DNA of 64,000 bases from Firmicutes bacterium UBA5774. GTDB lineage: Bacteria; Bacillota; Clostridia; Peptostreptococcales; Anaerovoracaceae. Location: contig DIEM01000068.1 of assembly GCA_002418625.1 (NCBI GenBank), forward strand, positions 33,911-97,910, read 5' to 3'. The notes below the pieces were generated by a model. The model saw only the letters and a program-made list of their open reading frames with translations, was not told the origin of the DNA and did no database searches. Numbering within the stretch: position 1 is the stretch's first letter; the number at the start of each line of letters is the position of its first letter. Position numbers and translations under genes: made by a program. Positions 8,685 to 16,100 of the stretch are shown here, one piece after another.

Positions 8685-10178
8685 TTACTTTTTCATAAGA
8701 GATCCCAGTAAGCCGCGAACCACTTCTCGACCGATCTGGCGTCCTACGGAGGTCATGAACGATTTTGTAGCCTTTTCCATCGTGGTATCCCGTCTTCGGG
8801 TGGAGGCTTTTGCGGGTGTGTTTGGAGTTTTGTATCCAGCATCTCGCTTGGCCTTTTCATCGGCGGCAGCCGCCGCCTCGGATGCGGAAAGCCGCTGCTC
8901 CGCATGTCTTTGAAGCATCTCATAAGCGGATTCGCGGTCGGTGACAGCTTCATATTTTCTGTTCATGACCGAGGTGGATATCAGCTGCGCGCGGTCATCA
9001 GGAGTGATCGTGCCGATGCGGCTTCTTGGGGGCAATACAAGCGCCCGTTCAACAATCGAAGGCCGTCCATCTTTATCCAGGAATGAGACAAGGGCTTCTC
9101 CGACCCTGAGGTCAAGAATTGCTTCAGCTACTGTCAACTCAGGATTTGGCCTGAATGTCGATGCTGCAGCTTTGATTGCAGCCTGCTCTTTCGGCGTGAA
9201 CGCCCGAAGCGCATGCTGCACTTTGTTGCCGAGTTGTCCGAGAACGGTATCGGGTATGTCGATGGGATTCTGCGTGATGAAATACACACCGACGCCTTTT
9301 GAACGGACAAGTCTTACGACCTGCTCGATTTTATTGAGCAGCGCATCAGGCACATCGTTGAAAAGAAGATGTGCTTCATCGAAAAAGAATACGATTTTGG
9401 GCCTTTCAAGATCACCGACCTCCGGAAGCTCTTCAAAAAGTTCTGACAGGAGCCAAAGGAGGAAAGTGGAGTATAAGCCCGGAGAATTGATAAGTTGTTC
9501 GGCGGCAAGAACATTCACATAGCCCATGCCGTTTTCGTTGAAACGAATCATATCATGTATATCCATTGCAGGTTCTCCGAAGAATTGATCTCCTCCTTGT
9601 TCCTCTATGGACAGCAGGCCCCGTTGTATGGCGCCGATCGTAGGCTTGGAGATATTGCCGTATTCAGTCGTGAATTCAGCCGCATTGTCTCCGACATATT
9701 TCAGCATGGCCTTCAGATCCTTCAGGTCGATCAGGAGCGTCCCTTTATCGTCGGCAATCCTGAAGATCATTTGAAGCACACCGCTTTGCGTTTCGTTCAG
9801 GTCCAGAAGTCTTGCCAGCAGCAATGGACCCATGTCGGAAATGGTGGTGCGCACCGGATGCCCGAGTTTGCCGAATATATCCCATACAGCAGTCGGGAAT
9901 CCTTGGAAGGTGAAATCCGAAAGGTTCAGGTTCTTGATCCTCTCCTCGATTTTCGGAGTCAGTTCCCCCGGCGTGCAGATGCTTGCAAGATCGCCCTTGA
10001 CATCAGCGAGGAAAACCGGCACCCCTATGGCGCTGAAGGATTCAGCCAGGACTTTAAGAGAAATAGTCTTACCGGTTCCGGTAGCTCCGGCAATCAGCCC
10101 ATGACGGTTGGCCATATCGGGAAGAAGATGAAGCTGTCTTTTGCCTGACGCGAAAAGAATGGGAGCTATATCGTTCAT
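8685..10178 (-). CDS. HerA-like ATPase (DUF853 / YjgR type)
   Basis: A 497-residue cytoplasmic ATPase of the HerA/FtsK superfamily. Walker A is GATGTGKT at residues 31-38 and Walker B IVFFFDEAH has its Asp-Glu at 267-268. The DUF853 region continues with FITQNPIDIPDTVLGQLGNKVQHALRAF, split by the usual arginine-finger region (shown here only as landmarks: ITQNP and GNKVQHALR). The C-terminal 80 residues are Ala/Arg/Lys-rich and probably flexible. No NurA nuclease is adjacent, so this is not the archaeal HerA-NurA repair pair; YjgR-type proteins have no firmly established role. GGAGG sits 8 bases before the ATG. Expressed with the M29 peptidase 15 bases upstream. Confidence 0.88.
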   Translation of the reverse strand: MNDIAPILFASGKRQLHLLPDMANRHGLIAGATGTGKTISLKVLAESFSAIGVPVFLADVKGDLASICTPGELTPKIEERIKNLNLSDFTFQGFPTAVWDIFGKLGHPVRTTISDMGPLLLARLLDLNETQSGVLQMIFRIADDKGTLLIDLKDLKAMLKYVGDNAAEFTTEYGNISKPTIGAIQRGLLSIEEQGGDQFFGEPAMDIHDMIRFNENGMGYVNVLAAEQLINSPGLYSTFLLWLLSELFEELPEVGDLERPKIVFFFDEAHLLFNDVPDALLNKIEQVVRLVRSKGVGVYFITQNPIDIPDTVLGQLGNKVQHALRAFTPKEQAAIKAAASTFRPNPELTVAEAILDLRVGEALVSFLDKDGRPSIVERALVLPPRSRIGTITPDDRAQLISTSVMNRKYEAVTDRESAYEMLQRHAEQRLSASEAAAAADEKAKRDAGYKTPNTPAKASTRRRDTTMEKATKSFMTSVGRQIGREVVRGLLGSLMKK

Positions 10179-10193
10179 GGCATGGTCCTCCTT

Positions 10194-11303
10194 TTATTTA
10201 AGGTTTTCCGGATTGAGGCCTTCGAGCTCCGGCAGTACGAAAAGGCCGTCCTTGCGGATCAGAACATCGTCGAACCAAATTTCGCCGCCGCCGTATTCAG
10301 GACGCTGTATCGCAACAAGATCCCAATGAAGCGCGGATTCATTTCCGTTGGAGGCGTCTTCATAGGAAGAGCCTGGAGTAAGATGAAAGCTGCCGGCAAT
10401 TTTTTCATCAAACAGCGTATCCTTCATAGGCTCAAGGATATATGGATTGACTCCAATCGCAAATTCACCGAAATATCGCGCGCTCTCGTCGATATCCAGC
10501 ACTTTGTTGATCCGTTCATTATTGTTCGACGTGGCTTTGATGATTTTACCGTCCTTGATCTCAAATACGATATTCTCAAACGTAAAGCCTTCCTCAACAG
10601 AGGGGGTATTATAGGATATGATACCATTCATCGATTCCCTCACAGGTGCCGTATAGATCTCCCCATCAGGAATGTTGCATTTGCCGTCGCATTTGATCAC
10701 GCCGATCCCTTTGATGGAAAATGCGAGATCGGTTCCGGGTCCTTTGATCCGTACCTTGTCTGTACGCTCCATCAGTTCGGCCAGCGGGTCCATGGCTTTT
10801 GACATTTTACCATAATCGAGATTGCAGACATCAAAGTAGAAATCCTCGAAGGCTTCCAGACTGGTGCCGGCCAGCTGCGCCATGGAATCGTTGGGATAGC
10901 GCAGGATCACCCATTTTGTATGGTCCACCCTGTAATCAAGGACCGGGCGCAGCGTCTTGTTATACAGGGACATCTTGTCCGGCGGAACATCGGCAAGCTC
11001 GGAGATATTGCCAGTCGCTCTCACAGCGATGAAAGCATCCATGCCTTTCATCTGTGTCAATTCGTAATCCCTTTGGAATTCCAGCTGCTGCTGTTCACAG
11101 CCGAGAGCAAGTTCCCGCGTGATGGCGTTGTCCTTGATCTCCATATAAGGAAAAGCGCCTGTGGCATATATTTCTTTCAGGATTTGTTTGATCAGCGGTT
11201 TCGCCGTATCGCCGCTATAAGAAACCAGAACCTTTTCGCCTTTTTCGATTCTGCAGGAATAATGTACCAGGGAATCGGCCAGTTTTTTTATTCTTGGATC
11301 CAT
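10194..11303 (-). CDS. M29-family metallo-aminopeptidase
   Basis: 369 residues of the peptidase M29 (thermophilic aminopeptidase) family, which removes N-terminal residues from peptides in the cytoplasm using a two-metal site. The family start (IKKLADSLVHYSCRIEKGEKV) is present, as are VEEGFTFEN, LGEFAIGVN-like FGEFAIGVNP and the late SYEDASNGNESALHWDL with a conserved His near residue 330. AAAGAGGT precedes the ATG. A TTTACA-N18-TATAAT promoter drives it leftward. The peptidase fits functionally with the nearby oligopeptide importer, but it is not in the same operon. Confidence 0.93.
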   Translation of the reverse strand: MDPRIKKLADSLVHYSCRIEKGEKVLVSYSGDTAKPLIKQILKEIYATGAFPYMEIKDNAITRELALGCEQQQLEFQRDYELTQMKGMDAFIAVRATGNISELADVPPDKMSLYNKTLRPVLDYRVDHTKWVILRYPNDSMAQLAGTSLEAFEDFYFDVCNLDYGKMSKAMDPLAELMERTDKVRIKGPGTDLAFSIKGIGVIKCDGKCNIPDGEIYTAPVRESMNGIISYNTPSVEEGFTFENIVFEIKDGKIIKATSNNNERINKVLDIDESARYFGEFAIGVNPYILEPMKDTLFDEKIAGSFHLTPGSSYEDASNGNESALHWDLVAIQRPEYGGGEIWFDDVLIRKDGLFVLPELEGLNPENLK

Positions 11304-11358
11304 GTTGTACCTCTTTTCGTTGGAAATATAGTGATTTGCATGTTCTTGAGCACGATTT

Positions 11359-11422
11359 ATTATAACAAATGTGAAGGTTACATGTAAATGGTATTTACCT
11401 GATGTGGATTATATGTTAGAAT
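11359..11422. promoter_or_regulatory. Back-to-back promoters with a shared palindrome
   Basis: Leftward: TTTACA (complement of 11383-11388), 18-base spacer, TATAAT (complement of 11359-11364) for the M29 gene. Rightward: TTTACC (11394-11399), 17-base spacer, TAGAAT (11417-11422) with an extended TG at 11414-11415 for the lipid kinase. The two -35 boxes are five bases apart and lie within an inverted repeat GTAAAT-GGT-ATTTAC at 11384-11398. Confidence 0.6.
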
Positions 11423-11451
11423 CTTAAAGTATCTTATGTCCGGGAGGCAAA

Positions 11452-12381
11452 ATGAAACACATTTTTGTCATCAATCCGTCAGCAGGCGACGGTGAAGCCG
11501 AACGCGAATTTTTACCGGCCATCATCCAGGCTGCGAATGCCGCGGGCATCCTTTACGAGATACATATTACATCAGGCAGTATGGATGCGGAGAGATTTTC
11601 ACGTGAAAAATGCTTGGAAGATGGACCTGTCAGGCTCTACGCCTGCGGCGGTGACGGAACTTTGAATGAAGTCGCCAATGGTATTTACGGACACGACAAT
11701 GCTGAATTGGCTGTCATTCCGGCAGGTACGGGCAATGATTTCGTGAAGACGTTCAAAAATAGCCATTATTTCACCGATTTAGACCGGCAGATAAAAGGCA
11801 AGCCTGTGATCATCGATCTTCTTAAGTATAATGGCAGGTTTGGCGTCAATGTCTGCAACGCTGGCTTTGATAGCGCGGTGGCAAACAGGATAGAGAAGCT
11901 GAAGCGTTATCCGCTGCTTCACGGTAAAACTTCCTATATTGCGGGAATATTCCTGGAGTTTTTCAAGAAAATGGGAAACTGCCTTGAAGTGACGATTGAT
12001 GACAGTGAAACATATACAGGGAATTTTCTCCTGTTCGCCGCAGGGATCGGCTCCTATTATGGCGGTGGGTTCCACGCTTTGCCTCTGGCATCAAGGAGCA
12101 GGGGGGAAATGGATCTGTGCCTTGTGCGAAAATTCGGGCGGCTTAAATTTTTAAGCATGATCAGTGATTATAAGGCTGGCCGACATGTTGAAAAATTAAA
12201 ATTCAAAGAGCTTGTCATCTACCGGAAATGCAGGAAGGTCACTGTTAAATCTGAAAAGCCATTTTTATTCAGCGCAGATGGCGAAACGAACCTGAAAAAG
12301 GAAGTCTGTATCGAAGTAGTACCGCGCGCGATCAGACTATCGCTTCCGGAAGGATGTGAAATGGGCCTGGAAAATGAATGA
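11452..12381 (+). CDS. Diacylglycerol/lipid kinase family protein (YegS/DagK type)
   Basis: Cytoplasmic or membrane-associated lipid kinase of the DAGK catalytic-domain family, using ATP to phosphorylate diacylglycerol or a related lipid, probably in phospholipid recycling. GGDGT at residues 66-70 binds nucleotide and GTGNDF at 92-97 is the second family motif; the C-terminal beta-sandwich contains FLLFAAGIGSYYGGG and FSADGE near the end. Length 309 is standard. GGGAGG precedes the ATG. A single-gene transcript is likely, ending before or through the tRNA gene 9 bases downstream. The exact lipid substrate is unknown. Confidence 0.92.
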   Translation: MKHIFVINPSAGDGEAEREFLPAIIQAANAAGILYEIHITSGSMDAERFSREKCLEDGPVRLYACGGDGTLNEVANGIYGHDNAELAVIPAGTGNDFVKTFKNSHYFTDLDRQIKGKPVIIDLLKYNGRFGVNVCNAGFDSAVANRIEKLKRYPLLHGKTSYIAGIFLEFFKKMGNCLEVTIDDSETYTGNFLLFAAGIGSYYGGGFHALPLASRSRGEMDLCLVRKFGRLKFLSMISDYKAGRHVEKLKFKELVIYRKCRKVTVKSEKPFLFSADGETNLKKEVCIEVVPRAIRLSLPEGCEMGLENE

Positions 12382-12390
12382 TCCCAATAT

Positions 12391-12479
12391 GGAGAAGTAG
12401 CGAAGTGGCCGTAACGCGCCGCACTCGAAATGCGGTTGTCCGCAAGGGCACGTGGGTTCGAATCCCACCTTCTCCGCCA
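12391..12479 (+). tRNA. tRNA-Ser (anticodon CGA)
   Basis: Acceptor stem GGAGAAG pairs with CTTCTCC before discriminator G, and CCA is encoded. The anticodon arm CCGCA-CTCGAAA-TGCGG has anticodon CGA at 12426-12428, reading UCG codons. A long variable arm (TGTCC-GCAA-GGGCA) and the T arm GTGGG-TTCGAAT-CCCAC complete a class II tRNA, which identifies serine. It follows the lipid-kinase gene by only 9 bases and is followed at once by a terminator. Confidence 0.97.
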
Positions 12480-12480
12480 A

Positions 12481-12517
12481 AAAAAGATACCCACACGTTT
12501 TGTGTGGGTATCTTTTT
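12481..12517 (+). terminator. Terminator of tRNA-Ser
   Basis: A perfect 16-bp stem (12481-12496 with 12502-12517) with a GTTTT loop, ending in TCTTTTT, starts one base after the tRNA CCA end. The A-run on the other side would also allow action on the minus strand. Confidence 0.9.
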
Positions 12518-12527
12518 AGCGAAATGC

Positions 12528-12640
12528 CGTATGGGTTTCGAACCCGAAAGGGCCTTCATGCGTAAAAAAGTCTGCCAGACTTTTTAAGCGTGAAGGGTCC
12601 AAGACTGCTGAAAAAGCAGTCGCAGGAAGGCAGACGCGAC
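12528..12640. repeat. Structured non-coding element downstream of tRNA-Ser (candidate dispersed repeat)
   Basis: The tract between the tRNA terminator and the response-regulator gene is densely folded. It has a T-arm-like GGG-TTTCGAA-CCC near 12533-12545, a long hairpin from about 12553 to 12597 (outer stem CCTTCATGCG/CGTGAAGG, inner stem AAAAAGTCT/AGACTTTTT at 12565-12573 and 12577-12585), and a perfect 7-bp hairpin GACTGCT-GAAAA-AGCAGTC at 12603-12621. No credible gene is present. From memory, similar tracts with GFEPER-type spurious translations occur after tRNAs in some Clostridia; that was not checked, so repeat status is inference. Confidence 0.45.
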
Positions 12641-12683
12641 ATAGTTTCTTTTTTGGAGCGGATGCATGAACTGCATGCGGTGG

Positions 12684-13538
12684 TTATCGCTCGACTATCT
12701 GTGCGGCGGCTTCTTCAGTCAGGACCCTGAGCAGCTCTGTCGCGTCATTTCCGTCAAGGGGGTATGTCGAGGATACCTGGGAGATGCTGTAATTGCTTAA
12801 AAGAGGATCCTCCAGTTTCAGCTGATTGAACTTCGCAAATATTTTCGCTCGAATAACGTCGGTATGTTCTTGATTACAAAATGGGAAAAAGCCAAGATGG
12901 CATTGGGATCCGTGCTGTATATATAGGTCGGATTCCCAGAATAATGCTTTCAATTCCCTGTATAGGGTTTCCGCGTATCTGTAAAATCCATATTCGCCCT
13001 GATTTGCCTCTTCTTCAGATTCTAATCTGAAATTCACCATCAGCAATGAAAAACTGTAGTTGCCTTTTCGTGCCTTGTGGATCTCGCCGGCCAGGAAGTT
13101 GCGCAGATTGAATTTCAATATCGTATATTCTGTCAAGCTCTCGATATCAATGTATTTCAAGACCTTTTCCTTAAGGTATTCATCCTCGAAGGGCTTCAGT
13201 ATGTAATCCGCTGCGCCTTCCTTGAGACATTTCATGATCACATCTTTTCTGCTTATGGAAGTGAGGACCACGACAGGAATCGACTCATTCCGGCTTCTCA
13301 CAAGCTTGATCAGGCTGACTCCGTCAAAACCTCTTTTCATGTCGATTTCAATGTCTGTAATGATGAGGTTGATGCGATTTTCGTTTTCCGACATGACATT
13401 GAGAATATCAAGACGCGTGGAAGCCTCATAGAAATTTATATCCTGATTGGCCAGTATGGTTTTGATTCTGTTTCTAACGATGGGATTCGGGTCGGCCAGA
13501 ACAACGGCGGGCAATCTTTTCATAAGCAGATCACTCAT
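12684..13538 (-). CDS. Response regulator with degenerate GGDEF-like output domain
   Basis: 284 residues. The N-terminal receiver domain has acidic Asp16, phospho-acceptor Asp62 (LIITDIE), Thr93/Ser94 and Lys115 in ILKPF, so it looks functional. The C-terminal half (about 140-284) has a nucleotide-cyclase-like pattern: FSLLMVNF where GGDEF domains have a metal-binding Asp, and DLYIQHGSQCHLGFFPF at the GGDEF hairpin, with the signature lost. It is therefore probably a catalytically dead cyclase-fold or binding domain. The annotated ATG touches AAAGGA without a spacer; an ATG five codons later is also possible. No histidine kinase is adjacent. The target is unknown. Confidence 0.8.
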   Translation of the reverse strand: MSDLLMKRLPAVVLADPNPIVRNRIKTILANQDINFYEASTRLDILNVMSENENRINLIITDIEIDMKRGFDGVSLIKLVRSRNESIPVVVLTSISRKDVIMKCLKEGAADYILKPFEDEYLKEKVLKYIDIESLTEYTILKFNLRNFLAGEIHKARKGNYSFSLLMVNFRLESEEEANQGEYGFYRYAETLYRELKALFWESDLYIQHGSQCHLGFFPFCNQEHTDVIRAKIFAKFNQLKLEDPLLSNYSISQVSSTYPLDGNDATELLRVLTEEAAAQIVER

Positions 13539-13575
13539 TCCTTTCGAATTTCAATTCGGTTTCCATATTAGTGTA

Positions 13576-13911
13576 TCAGTTGAAGATCAGCTGCACAAGT
13601 ATCATATAAAGGATTGTTCCGCCTGCGATGCTGAGCAGCGTGTTGCGTTTCCAAACATGCAGCAGAACGACGAGAGCGAGTGATGCGAATTCGGGAATGC
13701 CATGCGGATATGCGTAAACAGAGGCCGTACGGACGGAAAAAATGAGAAGCATAGCCATTACCGCCGGCGGCAGTACTTTCCCAAGGTACAGTATGTAATC
13801 CGGTGGCCGGTCGGTCCTTGCAAAAAAAAGGAACGGGACCGCTCTTGTAAATATTGTTACGATTGCCGTGACCGCAATGACAGCCAGTAAATAAGGAGTC
13901 GTTACTTGCAT
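13576..13911 (-). CDS. azlD: AzlD-family branched-chain amino-acid export subunit
   Basis: A 111-residue protein with about four hydrophobic segments, typical of AzlD, the small partner of AzlC. The start TPYLLAVIAVTAIVTIFTRAVPF carries the family signature (shown in part: TRAVPFLFF at about 22-30), followed by YLGKVLPPAVMAML. The pair exports branched-chain amino acids or analogues such as azaleucine. The start overlaps the end of azlC by 10 bases, so the two are translationally coupled. Confidence 0.92.
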   Translation of the reverse strand: MQVTTPYLLAVIAVTAIVTIFTRAVPFLFFARTDRPPDYILYLGKVLPPAVMAMLLIFSVRTASVYAYPHGIPEFASLALVVLLHVWKRNTLLSIAGGTILYMILVQLIFN

Positions 13912-14630
13912 CGCTCTGCCGCCTTTCCGATCAATGCTTTTTCAAACACAGGCCGTGCAACTGTCGAAATCAGTATGATTGCAATCATGGCCGGGAGCAG
14001 CATGTTCGCGGCTCCGAAAATGAGAAGGGATGCAAATGCGCAGGCTGCGCCTATTAATGCCGGGCCTTTCAGCGGGAAGGTAAGCCACTGCTCTGTGCAG
14101 ATTACTGCGAACAGTGCCGTCATCGTAAATTCGATTCCGGTCGTGTTGAAAGGGATAAGAGCACCGAAAAGAGCACCAATGACGCTGCCGATGATCCAAT
14201 ACGACTGATTCAGCATAGCGACCGCGAAATAAAAAGAGTGTGCCGGAATCCCGCTAGGAACCTTTGAGGCGCAAAGAAGCGCGTAAGTTTCATCAGTCAG
14301 TGCAAATATGGCATAAGGCTTGAGCCTTCCCATATTCTGGAATTTTTCAATAAACGTGAGTCCGTAAACCATGTGCCGCATATTGACCAGCAGGGTTATT
14401 ATGGCAATTTCGGCAAGGCTGAATGCGCCGGCAAGGAAATTGATCAGAACGAACTGCATCGATCCGGCATAGACTGTCAAACTGATCAAACCGGCCCATA
14501 AAAAATTCAGACCTGAGTGATCGATCAGCAGGCCAAAGGCAATGCCAACAAAAATATAGCCCAGCATGACTGGGATCGTGACGGGAAACGCCGCTTTGAC
14601 GGTAGCTTTGATGCCTGGGTCCTCCTGCAT
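13902..14630 (-). CDS. azlC: AzlC-family branched-chain amino-acid exporter, large subunit
   Basis: 242 residues with about six or seven membrane segments. AzlC family marks are VGIAFGLL after the first helix, SLTVYAGSMQFVLINFL near residue 55, and NMRHMVYGL near 85, the conserved loop of the family. It works with AzlD. Oddly, the only Shine-Dalgarno-like AGGAGG lies just after the ATG, within codons 2-4, and not before it; the ATG is 9 bases past the stop of the upstream flavoprotein gene, so reinitiation is likely. No other in-frame start exists before the first helix. Confidence 0.92.
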   Translation of the reverse strand: MQEDPGIKATVKAAFPVTIPVMLGYIFVGIAFGLLIDHSGLNFLWAGLISLTVYAGSMQFVLINFLAGAFSLAEIAIITLLVNMRHMVYGLTFIEKFQNMGRLKPYAIFALTDETYALLCASKVPSGIPAHSFYFAVAMLNQSYWIIGSVIGALFGALIPFNTTGIEFTMTALFAVICTEQWLTFPLKGPALIGAACAFASLLIFGAANMLLPAMIAIILISTVARPVFEKALIGKAAERCK

Positions 14631-14639
14631 GATATAAGT

Positions 14640-15896
14640 TTATTTATTGGCGCACAAATATGCTGAAGAAAATGCAAACTGCAGGTTGTATCCACCGGTA
14701 TCACCGTCGACGTCCAGTATCTCCCCGGCAAAATACAGCCCGGGATATTTTTCGGATTCCATCGTTTTGGGATTGACTTCCGTAAGCGCTACGCCGCCTG
14801 CCGTGGCCATGGCGATATTATAGCTGCCGATGCCGCTGATTTTGTATGTATCCGCTGTTAAAAGACCTATGATTGCCTTGAGCTGTCTATCGTTGATCTG
14901 GTAAATCTTCGCACAGGGATCGACCTTGGCTCTCAGGCATAATATCTCGAGAAAACGCTTAGGCAACTCCAGATAATCGCACAAAAAAGTCAAGAGCTGC
15001 TGTTGACTGCCGGAGGCTCGGTTTTTCAGGCCCGTCAATATCGTCTTGGGATCTTTTAGCGTATAATAGCAGATCTGCAAATGATGACTGATGTCAGCAT
15101 GACGTGAAATGTTTAAAATTGCTGGACCTGAAAAATTACGGTGTGTCAGCAGCAAATCGTCGTTGACCTGCGCAATGACGGTTTTATGATATTTCCTGTC
15201 GGCGCTTGCGATCTTGTCCTGTGACAATATGGAAACGCGCGCATCGTTGAAAGAAATTCCAGCCAGAGCTTCGTAGGGATAATCATTGACATGGATCGGG
15301 ACAAGTGCCGGTTTCGGATTCACTATTTCGATATTAAGGTTGCGCAATACGTTCAGGATGCTGCCGTCTGAACCGGTAGCGGGATAGGAGCTGCCTCCGC
15401 AGGCGACAATCAATTTCTTGCATTTATAAGTGCCTGCCGGGCCGATCACCGTGAAAGTCCGGATGCCGCGCGCATTCTCCTCATTGCATGTAATGACATC
15501 GACAGGAGAATTGTAAGCGAATTCAAAGCCGTTTTCACTACAAAGCTTGACCAGCAGGCTCAGAACATCTTTTGCTTTCAGCGATGCAGGAAATACTTTT
15601 CCATCTTCACGTTCTATCATTGAAACGCCATGTGCTTCAAAAAAATTCCTGACAGCCATGTTGTTGAATTTGTATAGCGCGTAGCGGATCTTGCGGCCAT
15701 TTTCTCCATAGTGCGCAAGAAATCCCTTGATGCTGCCGCCGCGGGTCAGATTGCACTGGCCGCCGCCTGACATAAGGAGTTTGTTTCCCGGGGATTTCGT
15801 TTTTTCCATCACGAGACCTTTGACTTTTCCCGGGTAAAGTGCGCCGGCAAAAAGACCTGACGCTCCCGCGCCGATAATAATGACATCATAAATCAT
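14640..15896 (-). CDS. NAD(P)/FAD-dependent oxidoreductase, HI0933/YhiN family
   Basis: A 418-residue flavoprotein of the HI0933 (BaiN-like, aminoacetone-oxidase-annotated) family. The N-terminal FAD-binding motif is GAGASGLFAG at residues 8-17, followed by KLLMSGGGQCNLT, the family signature near 38-50. A second segment VACGGSSYPATGSDG lies near 163 and the C-terminal FAD contact GEILDVDGDTGGYNLQFA near 390-408. The true substrate is not established for most members. It heads the leftward azlC-azlD operon, with AGGAAA before the ATG and a TTGCCC-N18-TATAAT promoter (15957-15986, minus). Confidence 0.9.
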   Translation of the reverse strand: MIYDVIIIGAGASGLFAGALYPGKVKGLVMEKTKSPGNKLLMSGGGQCNLTRGGSIKGFLAHYGENGRKIRYALYKFNNMAVRNFFEAHGVSMIEREDGKVFPASLKAKDVLSLLVKLCSENGFEFAYNSPVDVITCNEENARGIRTFTVIGPAGTYKCKKLIVACGGSSYPATGSDGSILNVLRNLNIEIVNPKPALVPIHVNDYPYEALAGISFNDARVSILSQDKIASADRKYHKTVIAQVNDDLLLTHRNFSGPAILNISRHADISHHLQICYYTLKDPKTILTGLKNRASGSQQQLLTFLCDYLELPKRFLEILCLRAKVDPCAKIYQINDRQLKAIIGLLTADTYKISGIGSYNIAMATAGGVALTEVNPKTMESEKYPGLYFAGEILDVDGDTGGYNLQFAFSSAYLCANK

Positions 15897-15956
15897 TTTA
15901 TTTTCCTGTTCTGTCTGAATCCGGCTACAATGCCGTTTTGAAGTTACTTTAAATTA

Positions 15957-16070
15957 ATTATAGCACAAATTTCATTAAATGGGCAAAGTTTGGCAAAATT
16001 AAAGATTTGCCGAAAACATGCCTGGCGGTTAAAAAATCATATTTGAAAAGAATGATTGATGTTATATAAT
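15957..16070. promoter_or_regulatory. Divergent promoter region with repeated GGCAAA half-sites
   Basis: Leftward TATAAT is the complement of 15957-15962 with TTGCCC at 15981-15986 (18-base spacer). Rightward TTGAAA (16043-16048) and TATAAT (16065-16070) have a 16-base spacer and drive the MATE gene. Between them GGCAAA occurs at 15982-15987 and 15992-15997, ten bases apart, and inverted as TTTGCC at 16006-16011, which could be a repressor site. Confidence 0.5.
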
Positions 16071-16100
16071 AAATAGCCTGAGCAATGAGGATTTAATAAA

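Noticed and set aside
8685..11303. HerA-NurA style DNA repair or antiphage module
   Set aside because: No nuclease or other defence gene lies beside the ATPase; its sequence fits the ordinary YjgR/DUF853 group.
12378..12587. Reading frame of 69 codons running through tRNA-Ser and its terminator
   Set aside because: It lies on a clear tRNA and hairpin structures, has no ribosome site and no recognisable domain.
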